The notes under the pieces are model-generated. The model did not search any database, was not told the origin of the DNA, and saw nothing but the letters and a program-made list of their open reading frames with translations. A program made the translations under genes and the position numbers. From NCBI RefSeq assembly GCF_008329605.1, contig NZ_NPKO01000014.1:1-64000 (forward strand): a stretch of 64,000 nucleotides of DNA, in the 5' to 3' direction. Below are positions 1-9,747 of the stretch, piece after piece. The stretch comes from Mycolicibacterium sp. P9-64. GTDB taxonomy: Bacteria; Actinomycetota; Actinomycetes; Mycobacteriales; Mycobacteriaceae. The first letter of the stretch is position 1. Every line of letters begins with the position of its first letter.

Positions 1-3000
1 TCTCCGGCAACCTCCTCACCAACGACACCGACATCGACATCAGCACACTGACGGTGGTCAACCCGGGAACGACCACGACTGACCACGGCACCGTCACCCT
101 GGCGGCCGATGGATCGTTCACCTACACCCCGACCGCCAACTACAACGGCACCGACAGCTTCACCTATCAGGCGACCGACGGCACCACCGTCAGCGCACTG
201 GCAACAGTGACGATCACCATCACCGCCGTCAACGACGCACCCGTCGCGACCGACGACGGCGTGAGCACCAACGAAGACACCCCCTCCTCGGGCAACGTGC
301 TCACCAACGACACCGACATCGACAGCGGCGCGTTGACGGTGGTCAATCCGGGCACCATCACCACGGACCACGGCACGGTCACTTTGGCCGCCGACGGAAC
401 CTTCACCTACACACCGGTCGCCAACTACAACGGCACCGACAGCTTCACCTATCAGGCGACCGACGGCACCACCGTCAGTGACCTCGCCACCGTCACCATC
501 ACGGTCACCGCGGTCAACGACGCACCCGTCGCCGGCGACGACACCGCCACCACCAACGAAGACAGCTCAGTCTCGGGCAACGTGCTCACCAACGACACCG
601 ACATCGACAGCGGCACACTCACCGTCGCCAACCCCGGCATCATCACGACAATGCATGGCACCGTGACCTTGGCGGCCGATGGCTCGTTCACCTACAACCC
701 AGCCGCTAATTTCTTTGGCACGGACAGCTTCACCTACCAGGCCACTGATGGCACCAACGTCAGCGAGATGGCCACCGTCACGATCACGATCACCGCCGTC
801 AACGACGCACCGGCGGCCACCGACGACGGCATGACCACCACCGAGGACACCCCCGTTTCCGGCAACGTGGTCACCAACGACACCGACATCGACAGCAGCA
901 CAATCACCGTCGCCAACCCAGGAACCATCACCACCACGCATGGCACGGTCACGCTGGCCTCTGACGGATCGTTCACCTTCACCCCCACCGCCAATTACTT
1001 TGGCACGGACTCGTTTACCTATCAGTCGACCGACGGTCAGGCCGTGAGTGACCTCGCGACCGTGACGATCACGATCACCGCGGTCAACGACGCACCGGCG
1101 GCCACCGACGACACTGCCACCACCAACGAAGACACCCCCGTCTCCGGCGACGTGCTCACCAACGACACCGACATCGACAGCAGCACGTTGACGGTGGTCA
1201 GCCCGGGCACCATCACCACCACGCATGGCACAGTCACACTCGCAGCCGACGGATCGTTCACCTACAAACCGGTCGCCAACTACAACGGCACCGACAGCTT
1301 CACCTATCAGGTCACCGACGGCACAGCCACAAGCAACCTCGCCACCGTGACGATCACCGTCACGGCAGTCAACGACGCACCCGTCGCCACCAACGACAAC
1401 TTCACGACCGGCGAGGACGGTCCACTCACCGTCGGCGCCGCCGCCGGAGTACTAGGCAACGACACCGACATCGACAGCAGCACCTTGACCGTGGCCAACC
1501 CAGGAACGATCACGACAGCGCACGGCACAGTCACTTTGGCGGCGGATGGCTCCTTCACCTACACACCGGTCGCCAATTACAACGGCACCGAAAGCTTCAC
1601 GTATCAGGCGACCGACGGCACAAACCTCAGCGCACCCGCCACGGTCACCATCACGGTCACCGCGGTCAACGACGCACCCGTCGCGACCGACGACGGCGTG
1701 AGCACCACTGAGGACAACCCCGTCTCGGGCAACGTCCTCACCAATGACACCGACATCGACAGCAGCACGTTGACGGTGGTCAGCCCAGGAACCATCACGA
1801 CTGACCACGGCACAGTCACTTTGGCGGCGGATGGATCCTTCACCTACACCCCGGCCGCCAACTACAACGGCACCGACAGCTTCACCTATCAGGTCACCGA
1901 CGGCACAGCCACGAGCAACCTCGCCACCGTCACCATCACCATCACCGCCGTCAACGACCCACCCGTCGCGACCGACGACGGCGCGAGCACCACCGAGGAC
2001 ACCCCCGTCTCGGGCAACGTCCTGACCAATGACACCGACATCGACAGCAGCACCTTGACCGTGGCCAACCCAGGAACCATCACCACGGACCACGGCACAG
2101 TCACCCTCGCCGCGGACGGATCGTTCACCTACACACCCACAGCCAACTACAACGGCACCGACAGCTTCACCTACCAAACCACTGATGGCACCACCGTCAG
2201 CGAGATGGCCACCGTCACGATCACCATCACCGCCGTCAACGACGCACCCGTCGCCGGCGACGACACCGCCACCACCAACGAAGACACCCCCGTCTCCGGC
2301 AACGTCCTCACCAACGACACCGACATCGACAGCGGCACACTCACCGTCGCCAACCCAGGAACCATCACCACGGACCACGGCACAGTCACCCTCGCCGCGG
2401 ACGGATCGTTCACCTACACACCCACAGCCAACTACAACGGCACGGACTCGTTCACCTACCAAGCCACTGATGGCACCGCCCTCAGCGCACCAGCCACGGT
2501 GACGATCACGATCACTGCCGTCAACGACGCACCCGTCGCCGGCGACGACACCGCCACCACCAACGAAGACAACTCAGTCACGGGCAACGTCCTGACCAAC
2601 GACACCGACATCGACAGCGGCACCTTGACGGTGGTCAACCCGGGAACGATCACGACTGACCACGGCACAGTCACTTTGGCGGCGGATGGATCGTTCACCT
2701 ACACCCCGGCCTCAAATTACAACGGGACCGACAGCTTCACGTATCAGGCGACCGACGGCACCACAGTCAGCGCACCCGCCACCGTCACCATCACCATCAC
2801 CGCGGTCAACGACGCACCCGTCGCAGGCGACGACACCGTCAACACGCCGGAAGACACCCCCCTGTCGGGCAACGTCCTGACCAACGACGCCGACATCGAC
2901 AGCGGCCCACTCACCGTCGCCAACCCAGGCACCATCACCACCACCCACGGCACCGTGACCTTGGCGGCCGATGGCTCGTTCACCTACACGCCGGTCGCCA

Positions 3001-4793
3001 ACTACAACGGCACCGACAGCTTCACCTACCAAGCCACCGACGGCACCACCCTCAGCGCACTGGCCACCGTCACGATCACCATCACCGCGGTCAACGACGC
3101 ACCCGTCGCCACCAACGACAGCTTCACCACCAATGAGGACACTGTCCTCAACGGCAACGTCCTCACCAACGACACCGACGTCGACAGCGGCACCCTGACC
3201 GCGGTGCTCGGCACCGGGCCGGCCCATGGCAATCTCACGCTCAACTCCGACGGGTCATTCACCTATACGCCGCAGACGAACTACAACGGCGCGGACTCGT
3301 TTACCTACCGCACCTCGGACGGCACGACCGCGAGCAATCTCGCGACCGTCACCATTGGCCTGACGGCGGTCAACGATCCGCCGACGGCCGGCGACAACGC
3401 ATATACCGTCGCCGAAGACGGAACGCTGAACGTGAACGCTGGCAGCGGTGTTCTCACCAACGACGGCGACGTCGACACCGATCCGTTGACTGCCGTGATC
3501 GGTACTGGCCCCGCACATGGCAGCCTCGCCCTCAACGCCGACGGATCCTTCACCTATACACCGACGGCCAACTACAACGGCACCGACACCTTCACGTATC
3601 GCGCGTCGGACGGTACCGCCACCAGCAACCTGGCCACCGTCACCATCACAATCACCGCGGTCAACGACGCACCCGTCGCAGGCGACGACACCGCCACCAC
3701 CACCGAGGACGCCCCAGTCTCCGGCAACGTCCTGACGAACGACACCGACATCGACGGCGGCACCCTCACCGTCGCCACCCCCGGCACCATCACCACCGCC
3801 CACGGCAGCGTCGCCCTCAACGCCGACGGAACCTTCACCTACACACCGACGGCCAACTACAACGGCACCGACTCCTTCACCTACCGCACCACCGACGGCA
3901 CAGCCACCAGCAACCTGGCCACCGTCACCATCACCATCACTGCCGTCAACGACGCACCCGTCGCCACCAACGACTCGTACAACCTCGGCGCCAACGGCTC
4001 CGTGACCGTTCCCGCGACCGGCGTGCTGGCCAATGACACCGACGTCGAAAGCAGCCCGCTCACCGCAGTCCTCGTCACCGGTCCCGCTCACGGCACCCTG
4101 AACCTCAACGCCGACGGCTCCTTCACCTATACGGCCACGAGCGCCTACAGCGGCAGCGACAGCTTCACCTACATGGCCTCCGACGGCACCACTACCGGGA
4201 ACATCGCGACGGTCACCATCACCGACACCATCAAGCCGACGGCGGTCGACGTGCAGACCACCAACGCGGGCGGCGCCGGCGGGGTCGGGGTCATCCAGCA
4301 GAACGACACCATTACCTACACGTTCAGCGAGCCGATGGACCCCAGTTCGATCATCGCCGGATGGGACGGCACCGGCACGCGGGACGTCGTCGTCCGGGTC
4401 AATGACGGCGACCTCCTCCTCGGCATCGGCGCCCCCGACACCCTCCAGGTCTACGACGCGACGAACTCCGCGGTACTGCCGCTGGGGACGGTCAGCTTGG
4501 GCCGCACCGACTACGCAAACTCACTGCTCGGGGGACTGCTCGGATCGAACCTCCGCTACGGCGCCACCGGGACTGCATCGAAGATGACGATGAGCGCCGA
4601 CAAGAGGACTATCACGATCGTGCTCGGCACCTACAGCGCGAGCAACCTCCTCGTCGGCCAAGGCACCGCAGGAGGAAATTCAACGATGGTCTGGACGCCG
4701 ACGGCTGGGCCGAAGGACCTCGCCGGCAACCCGCTCGCCACCCCCATCGCTACCGCAACGGAGTCCGGCGGCACCGCCGACAAGGAGTTCTGA
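1..4793 (+). CDS. Giant tandem-95 repeat (cadherin/VCBS-like) protein, 3' part
   Basis: The reading frame is open from base 3, so the real start lies upstream. About 15 tandem repeats of 95 residues (285 bp) are visible. Each starts near 'VATDDG..TNED', continues with 'NVLTNDTDID' and 'HGTVTLAADGSFTYTP', and ends 'ATVTITITAVNDAP'. The phrases match the bacterial tandem-95/VCBS-cadherin class of Ig-like repeats found in large surface or secreted adhesins. Repeats 2-11 are almost identical; 12, 13 and 15 are more diverged. The last ~190 residues leave the repeat pattern, contain a bacterial Ig-like segment ('ITYTFSEPMDP') and end ADKEF. No LPXTG motif or C-terminal membrane helix is visible, so anchoring is unknown. 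The type VII or Sec signal, if any, is outside the window. Function is inferred only as extracellular adhesion or structure. Confidence 0.85.
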   Translation, partial: SGNLLTNDTDIDISTLTVVNPGTTTTDHGTVTLAADGSFTYTPTANYNGTDSFTYQATDGTTVSALATVTITITAVNDAPVATDDGVSTNEDTPSSGNVLTNDTDIDSGALTVVNPGTITTDHGTVTLAADGTFTYTPVANYNGTDSFTYQATDGTTVSDLATVTITVTAVNDAPVAGDDTATTNEDSSVSGNVLTNDTDIDSGTLTVANPGIITTMHGTVTLAADGSFTYNPAANFFGTDSFTYQATDGTNVSEMATVTITITAVNDAPAATDDGMTTTEDTPVSGNVVTNDTDIDSSTITVANPGTITTTHGTVTLASDGSFTFTPTANYFGTDSFTYQSTDGQAVSDLATVTITITAVNDAPAATDDTATTNEDTPVSGDVLTNDTDIDSSTLTVVSPGTITTTHGTVTLAADGSFTYKPVANYNGTDSFTYQVTDGTATSNLATVTITVTAVNDAPVATNDNFTTGEDGPLTVGAAAGVLGNDTDIDSSTLTVANPGTITTAHGTVTLAADGSFTYTPVANYNGTESFTYQATDGTNLSAPATVTITVTAVNDAPVATDDGVSTTEDNPVSGNVLTNDTDIDSSTLTVVSPGTITTDHGTVTLAADGSFTYTPAANYNGTDSFTYQVTDGTATSNLATVTITITAVNDPPVATDDGASTTEDTPVSGNVLTNDTDIDSSTLTVANPGTITTDHGTVTLAADGSFTYTPTANYNGTDSFTYQTTDGTTVSEMATVTITITAVNDAPVAGDDTATTNEDTPVSGNVLTNDTDIDSGTLTVANPGTITTDHGTVTLAADGSFTYTPTANYNGTDSFTYQATDGTALSAPATVTITITAVNDAPVAGDDTATTNEDNSVTGNVLTNDTDIDSGTLTVVNPGTITTDHGTVTLAADGSFTYTPASNYNGTDSFTYQATDGTTVSAPATVTITITAVNDAPVAGDDTVNTPEDTPLSGNVLTNDADIDSGPLTVANPGTITTTHGTVTLAADGSFTYTPVANYNGTDSFTYQATDGTTLSALATVTITITAVNDAPVATNDSFTTNEDTVLNGNVLTNDTDVDSGTLTAVLGTGPAHGNLTLNSDGSFTYTPQTNYNGADSFTYRTSDGTTASNLATVTIGLTAVNDPPTAGDNAYTVAEDGTLNVNAGSGVLTNDGDVDTDPLTAVIGTGPAHGSLALNADGSFTYTPTANYNGTDTFTYRASDGTATSNLATVTITITAVNDAPVAGDDTATTTEDAPVSGNVLTNDTDIDGGTLTVATPGTITTAHGSVALNADGTFTYTPTANYNGTDSFTYRTTDGTATSNLATVTITITAVNDAPVATNDSYNLGANGSVTVPATGVLANDTDVESSPLTAVLVTGPAHGTLNLNADGSFTYTATSAYSGSDSFTYMASDGTTTGNIATVTITDTIKPTAVDVQTTNAGGAGGVGVIQQNDTITYTFSEPMDPSSIIAGWDGTGTRDVVVRVNDGDLLLGIGAPDTLQVYDATNSAVLPLGTVSLGRTDYANSLLGGLLGSNLRYGATGTASKMTMSADKRTITIVLGTYSASNLLVGQGTAGGNSTMVWTPTAGPKDLAGNPLATPIATATESGGTADKEF
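236..4230 (+). repeat. Tandem 285-bp coding repeats
   Basis: Successive copies of a 285-bp unit, in frame with the giant repeat protein, have a period set by the recurring 'gtcaacgacgcacccgtcg' junction (for example near 227, 512 and 797). Many units agree at the nucleotide level, not just the protein level, which suggests recent amplification or gene conversion. Assembly of this stretch from short reads would be unreliable. Confidence 0.85.
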
Positions 4794-5155
4794 GTGCGGC
4801 GACGCACATTTTGCTCCCAACGGAATCATCACTGCGCCCAATGACCTCGAACGGCGCCGACGATCGCGCAGAGCCTGGTCGTCACCTTGTGAGCTACAGC
4901 GGCGCCGCGTGACAATCACCGTTTCCACTCACATCACGAAAGTTACTGTGATCAAGAGAATTCGGAACTGGTGGCGATCTTGATTGCCACCGACTACATT
5001 GGCCTCGGCAAGCGCACCGTCCAGATCGGTTTCGGGCGCAATCCGTAGGGCAGCCCCCGAATCTCCGTCGTGGCTCCCTGGCTCTATGCGTTTGCTATGC
5101 GAAACTGGTGCGCGGGGGCGCGAGTGTTTGTCCAGCTTCAACCTTGGGGGTGCGC
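4794..5155. other. Intergenic region with one inverted repeat
   Basis: This 362-bp gap separates the repeat protein from the glycosidase. The only clear structure is an inverted repeat at 4970-4991, with GGTGGC and GCCACC arms and a 10-nt spacer, lying 165 bp before the glycosidase start. It could be an operator or part of a terminator. I see no convincing gene, and no U-rich terminator after the repeat protein. Confidence 0.4.
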
Positions 5156-7063
5156 ATGCGGCGTCTAGCGGCCGTGGGCGTCGCGCTGTTGGCTGTCATC
5201 GTGACGGCCAACGCGCCGGCCAACGCGGTAGTGATCTGGCATCCCAAGGTGCCGCCCCTGTCCACGCCGTGGACTCACCTGGTGGGACCGGACAACGCGC
5301 TACCCGACTACCCGCGCCCGCAGATGGCACGCAGCCATTGGCTGAACCTCAACGGTGTGTGGAGTTATACGGGGCGATCCGCACGAGATGCCTTGCCCGC
5401 ACCACCCCCGGCCACCGCGTATGGGGAGCACATTCTGGTCCCGTACCCGACGGAGTCGGCGCTGTCGGGCATCCAGCGTCACGACGATCAGATGTGGTAC
5501 CGCAAGGTATTCAAGCTTCCGAGCGCGTGGCGCGGGCGGCACGTGCTGTTGCACTTCGGCGCGGTCGACCAGGTCGCAACGGTGTGGGTGAACAACCAGC
5601 AGGTCGCCTCCCACGAAGGCGGGTTCACGGAGTTCAGCGCCGACGTCACCGCAGCACTGCGACCGGGATCGACGCAAGAGGTGACCGTCCGGGTCGAGGA
5701 CCGCAACGAGGCCAACCCCTTCCCCGTTGGCAAGCAACGCAACAAGCCGGAGGGCCTGTTCTACACCGGTGCGTCGGGCATCTGGCAGACGGTGTGGATG
5801 GAACCGGTACGCGCATCTCACATCGAGAAGCTCGACATCACCTCCGACCTGACCGGCTTCACCGTCGCACCAAGGGTTTCCGGAACCAGCAGGCTACGCG
5901 CCGAGGTCATCGTCTCCAAGCCAGAAGGCGAGGAGATGGCGAGCACGATGGGCCCGGCGGGGACGCCGCTGCGTGTCCGGGTACCGATGCCGCGCCTGTG
6001 GTCGCCGGGCGACCCGTACCTCTACGACCTCAAGGTCCGGTTGCTGAATCCGGTCGGCAAGGTCGTCGACGAGGTTTCCAGCTATGCCGGATTGCGCACC
6101 ATCGGCGTCGTCAACGACGAGAAGGGCAGGCCGCGGATCGCGTTGAACGGACTGATCACCTTCCTGCATGGCCCGCTGGATCAAGGGTTTTGGCCGGATG
6201 GAATCTTGACCGCGCCCACCGATGCGGCGCTGAAGTTCGATCTCGAGCAGACCAAGGCGCTGGGGATGAACTTCGTTCGCAAGCACGCAAAGGTCGAACC
6301 GGCGCGATGGTACTACTGGGCGGACAAGCTCGGCCTGATGGTGTGGCAGGACATGCCGTCACTGGACGTGTCACTCGACATTCCCGTTGGCCCCGCCCCG
6401 GAACCGGCTCCCGCGGCAAAGAAGAACTTCGAGCGCGAGCTGTCGGCGATGGTGGACCAGCTGCGCAGCGTCACCTCGATCATCGGGTGGGTGGTCTTCA
6501 ACGAGGGGTGGGGCGAGTTCGACACGGCCAGGGTCGTCAACGCGGTCAAGGCCGAGGACCCGACGCGGATGGTCAACGCCAACAGCGGAGTCAACTGCTG
6601 CAAGTCACGCCGCGACAGCATGGCCGGCGACGTCTACGACGACCACACCTACGTTGGTCCGGGGGCGCCGCTGACGCTTGACGAACGCAAGCGCGCCAAC
6701 AACGTCGACGTGCCAGGCCGTCAACCGGTGAACGACCGCAGGGTGATGGTGGACGGCGAATACGGCGGACTCGGGCTGGCGCTCAACGGAAACCGGTGGC
6801 CGGGGAAGCCGCAGGCCTACGAGATGGCCGACAGCCAGGCTCGGCTGACGGACCGATACGTCGAGGTCAGCCGGGCCCTGGAGAAGACGGTGCGCGACGG
6901 TGGCTTGTCCGGGGCAATCTATACCCAGACGACCGACGTCGAGAACGAGGTCAACGGGTTCATGAGCTATGACCGGTGGGTGGTCAAGATGACCCTTCCG
7001 ACGGTGGCGGCACGAAATCGGGCCGTGATCGACGCGGGGGCGGGCCCACCCGACCGTCGTTGA
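5156..7063 (+). CDS. Secreted glycoside hydrolase family 2 protein
   Basis: A 635-residue precursor. The ATG at 5156 is chosen because it follows a GGGGGT ribosome site and begins a clean signal peptide (MRRLAAVGVALLAVIV..ANA, cleavage near residue 24). A jelly-roll sugar-binding domain spans about residues 55-200 ('WYRKVF', 'ATVWVNNQQV', 'GIWQTVWME'). An Ig-like domain and a TIM barrel follow. The family 2 acid/base sits in 'VVFNEGWGEF' (Glu450), and the probable nucleophile is Glu535 in 'VDGEYGG'. Family 2 includes beta-galactosidases, glucuronidases and mannosidases; the substrate cannot be told from the sequence. The enzyme should act outside the membrane. Its 3' end overlaps the convergent rluA-like gene by 80 bp. 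It is not part of the M. tuberculosis order next door. Confidence 0.85.
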   Translation: MRRLAAVGVALLAVIVTANAPANAVVIWHPKVPPLSTPWTHLVGPDNALPDYPRPQMARSHWLNLNGVWSYTGRSARDALPAPPPATAYGEHILVPYPTESALSGIQRHDDQMWYRKVFKLPSAWRGRHVLLHFGAVDQVATVWVNNQQVASHEGGFTEFSADVTAALRPGSTQEVTVRVEDRNEANPFPVGKQRNKPEGLFYTGASGIWQTVWMEPVRASHIEKLDITSDLTGFTVAPRVSGTSRLRAEVIVSKPEGEEMASTMGPAGTPLRVRVPMPRLWSPGDPYLYDLKVRLLNPVGKVVDEVSSYAGLRTIGVVNDEKGRPRIALNGLITFLHGPLDQGFWPDGILTAPTDAALKFDLEQTKALGMNFVRKHAKVEPARWYYWADKLGLMVWQDMPSLDVSLDIPVGPAPEPAPAAKKNFERELSAMVDQLRSVTSIIGWVVFNEGWGEFDTARVVNAVKAEDPTRMVNANSGVNCCKSRRDSMAGDVYDDHTYVGPGAPLTLDERKRANNVDVPGRQPVNDRRVMVDGEYGGLGLALNGNRWPGKPQAYEMADSQARLTDRYVEVSRALEKTVRDGGLSGAIYTQTTDVENEVNGFMSYDRWVVKMTLPTVAARNRAVIDAGAGPPDRR

Positions 7064-7925
7064 CGACCAACCTCCGCAAGCTGACGAACTCGCGCCGACG
7101 CCCGCTGAGCGGGTCGTCGAATGCGAGAGTGTGCGCCAGCAGCTGCAGTGGCTGAGAGAAGTCGTCGGGCGCGACGTCGATCACGTTCGGGTACAAGCTG
7201 TCGCCAACGATGGGCAGCCCGAGCGACGCCATGTGCACGCGCAGCTGGTGCGTGCGACCGGTGCGCGGGGTCAACCGGTAGTGACCGTCGCCGAGGTGCT
7301 CGATCAGCGTCTCGGCGTTCGGCTCGCCGGACTCTTCGAATGCCTGTAAGCGGCTGCGCTCCTTGGTGATCCGGCTGCGCAGGGTCAACGGGAACTCCAG
7401 CGTCGGATCGACGGCGGCTCGGGCAAGATATGTCTTTCTCACCAGCCCGCCGGCGAACAGCGTCTGATACGCGCCGCGAACCTCACGCCGCACGGTGAAC
7501 AGCAACACGCCCGCCGTAAGCCGGTCCAATCGGTGCGCCGGGCTCAACTCGGGAAGATCGAGTTCACGCCGCAGCCTGACGAGCGCGGTCTGCGCCACGT
7601 GACCTCCGCGGGGCATGGTGGCCAGGAAGTGCGGCTTGTCGACCACTACGATGTCGTCGTCGCGATGCAGGATCGGAACGTCGAAGGGCACCGGGATCTC
7701 GTCGGGCAGGTCGCGGTAGAGGTAGACGTGAGCGCCGGCAGCCAGCACCGTCGTCGTGTCGACCGCCGTACCGTCGGAGCAGACCACCTCCCCGGCAAGG
7801 ACTTTCGCCGTCGCCTGCTCGCCGAAGCGGGCGGTCAGTTCCTCGAGGACAGAACCACCACGCAACCGCACCCGCGCCGGACCGACACCGTCGCGGTCGG
7901 GCAGCGGCGCAGGAAGCCGACTCAA
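6984..7925 (-). CDS. RluA-family pseudouridine synthase (Rv3300c-like)
   Basis: A 313-residue RNA pseudouridine synthase. An S4-like N-terminal segment (about residues 20-75) precedes the catalytic domain, whose signature HRLDRLTAG places the catalytic aspartate at Asp134; 'RTGRTHQLRVHM' is the second conserved block. It isomerises uridine in rRNA or tRNA, target unknown. The TTG start overlaps the glpD2 stop (TTGA, 7922-7925), so it is translationally coupled as the last gene of lpdA-glpD2-rluA. In M. tuberculosis phoY1 lies between these two genes; it is absent here. The C-terminal end runs 80 bp into the convergent glycosidase gene. Confidence 0.85.
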   Translation of the reverse strand: MSRLPAPLPDRDGVGPARVRLRGGSVLEELTARFGEQATAKVLAGEVVCSDGTAVDTTTVLAAGAHVYLYRDLPDEIPVPFDVPILHRDDDIVVVDKPHFLATMPRGGHVAQTALVRLRRELDLPELSPAHRLDRLTAGVLLFTVRREVRGAYQTLFAGGLVRKTYLARAAVDPTLEFPLTLRSRITKERSRLQAFEESGEPNAETLIEHLGDGHYRLTPRTGRTHQLRVHMASLGLPIVGDSLYPNVIDVAPDDFSQPLQLLAHTLAFDDPLSGRRREFVSLRRLVVNDGRVGPPPRRSRPDFVPPPSEGSS

Positions 7926-9688
7926 TTCAGCGGCACCGGCTCGAGGATCTCGGACCGTGCCTCCGGCGCGGCCGCACGCAACGCATCGGCTGACTCGTCG
8001 TCGGGCTGCGTCTGAGACATCACCTCGGCCTCGACCCGAGCGACGTACGTCGCCACCTCACGGTCCACGTCCTCGGCACTCCACCCCAGCACGGGGGCAA
8101 CCACCTCGGCGACCTCACGCGCGCAGTCCACCCCGCGGTGCGGATACTCGATCCCGATCCGCATCCGCCTGGTCAGGATGTCCTCGAGGTGCAGCGCCCC
8201 CTCGGCGACCACCGCGTACCACGCCTCCACCTTCAGGTAGACCGGCGCTTCGGTGATGGGCGCCAACAGATCTGGGCGGCCCTCCGCCATCGCGAGCACT
8301 TCCCCGATCAGCGAACCGTAACGATCCAACAGGTGGCGCACCCGGTACGGATGCAGCTCGTAGTGCTTGCCCACGTGTTCGGTCTGGTTGATCAACGCGA
8401 AGTAACCGTCGGCGCCCATCAGCGGCACCTTCTCGGTGATGGACGGCGCCACCCGCGTCGGCACGAACTCGGCCGCCGCGTCGATCGCGTCCTCCCCCAT
8501 CACCCGGTAGGTGGTGTACTTCCCGCCCGCGATCGCGACCAACCCCGGTGCGGGGACCGCGACGGCGTGCTCACGCGACAGCTTCGAGGTCTCCTCGCTC
8601 TCGCCCGCCAGCAGCGGCCGCAACCCGGCGTACACCCCGTCGATGTCGTCGTGGCTCAACGGGGTCGCCAACACGGTGTTGACGGTTTCGAGGATGTAGT
8701 CGATGTCGGCCTTGGTGGCCGCCGGATGCGCGAGGTCGAGGTTCCAGTCGGTGTCGGTGGTGCCGATGATCCAGTGCGTGCCCCACGGGATGACGAACAG
8801 CACCGACTTCGCGGTGCGCAGGATGATCGCGACCTCGCTGACGATGCGGTCACGCGGCACCACGATGTGCACGCCCTTGCTTGCACGCACCCGGAACCGG
8901 CCCCGCTGCTTCGACAGCGCCTGAATCTCGTCGGTCCACACACCCGTCGCATTGACGACGACGTGACCATGGACCTCGGTGACGGCACCGTTCTCGGAGT
9001 CGCGGACCTTGACGCCGGTGACGCGGTCACCCTCGCGCAGCAGCGCCACTACCTGCGTCGACGTGCGAACCACCGCGCCGTAATGCGCAGCCGTGCGCGC
9101 GACGGTCATGGTGTGGCGGGCGTCGTCGACGACGGTGTCGTAGTAGCGGATGCCGCCGATCAGCGAGCTGCGCTTGAGCCCTGGCGCCAGCCGCAACGCA
9201 CCGGCCTTGAGCAGATGTTTCTGCGCGGGAACGGATTTCGCGCCGCCCAGCTGGTCGTACAGGAAGATGCCTGCCGCCACGTAGGGCCGCTCCCACCACC
9301 GGTTCGTCAGCGGAAACAGGAACGGCAGCGGCTTGACCAGGTGGGGTGCCAGCGTGGTCAACGACAATTCCCGCTCGTGCAGTGCCTCCCTGACCAGTCC
9401 GAACTCCAGCTGCTCGAGGTAGCGAAGGCCGCCGTGGAACATCTTCGAGCTGCGACTCGAGGTCCCCGACGCGAAGTCGCGGGCCTCGACGAGCGCCACC
9501 TTGAGCCCTCGGGTCGCGGCGTCGAGCGCGGCACCGGCACCGACGACACCGCCGCCGATCACGACGACGTCGAACTGCTCGCTGCCCAGCCGTTGCCAGG
9601 CAATGGCGCGCTGAGCAGGGCCGAGCAGGGTCTGGCCGTTGCCCGGGCCCGGGATGGGGTCGACGGGTCGCTCGGAAGCTTCGCTCAC
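7922..9688 (-). CDS. glpD2: FAD-dependent glycerol-3-phosphate dehydrogenase GlpD2
   Basis: Oxidises sn-glycerol-3-phosphate to dihydroxyacetone phosphate and passes electrons to menaquinone at the membrane face. The 588-residue protein has the dinucleotide-binding motif 'VVVIGGGVVGAGAALDAA' near its start, the GlpD block 'ASGTSSRSSKMFHGGLRYL', 'NATGVWTD', and 'GGKYTTYR', plus a C-terminal helical domain. I place the start at the GTG at 9688 because AGGAG lies 8 nt upstream; the GTG at 9697 would overlap that ribosome site. It lies 59 bp after lpdA on the same strand, matching Rv3302c beside Rv3303c. Confidence 0.93.
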   Translation of the reverse strand: MSEASERPVDPIPGPGNGQTLLGPAQRAIAWQRLGSEQFDVVVIGGGVVGAGAALDAATRGLKVALVEARDFASGTSSRSSKMFHGGLRYLEQLEFGLVREALHERELSLTTLAPHLVKPLPFLFPLTNRWWERPYVAAGIFLYDQLGGAKSVPAQKHLLKAGALRLAPGLKRSSLIGGIRYYDTVVDDARHTMTVARTAAHYGAVVRTSTQVVALLREGDRVTGVKVRDSENGAVTEVHGHVVVNATGVWTDEIQALSKQRGRFRVRASKGVHIVVPRDRIVSEVAIILRTAKSVLFVIPWGTHWIIGTTDTDWNLDLAHPAATKADIDYILETVNTVLATPLSHDDIDGVYAGLRPLLAGESEETSKLSREHAVAVPAPGLVAIAGGKYTTYRVMGEDAIDAAAEFVPTRVAPSITEKVPLMGADGYFALINQTEHVGKHYELHPYRVRHLLDRYGSLIGEVLAMAEGRPDLLAPITEAPVYLKVEAWYAVVAEGALHLEDILTRRMRIGIEYPHRGVDCAREVAEVVAPVLGWSAEDVDREVATYVARVEAEVMSQTQPDDESADALRAAAPEARSEILEPVPLN

Positions 9689-9747
9689 GCCAGGCACTCC
9701 TAAGGGTTACTCGTCGGTAGGCGTTGCTTCCTCGAGCCTACGTGGAC

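Noticed and set aside
1452..2462. Minus-strand open frames within the 285-bp repeats
   Set aside because: Low-complexity Gly/Val/Asp-rich translations that repeat with the sense repeat period; shadows of the repeat protein.
236..4230. CRISPR-like direct repeats
   Set aside because: The 285-bp units are contiguous coding repeats, with no short repeats separated by unique spacers and no cas genes.
4930..4954. CRP-like site (TCACA...TGTGA) after the repeat protein
   Set aside because: The half-sites are in the reverse order to the CRP consensus TGTGA-N6-TCACA and the spacing is wrong.
4984..6681. 565-residue plus-strand frame overlapping the glycosidase
   Set aside because: Arg/Gly-rich out-of-frame shadow; the glycosidase frame has a signal peptide and all family motifs.
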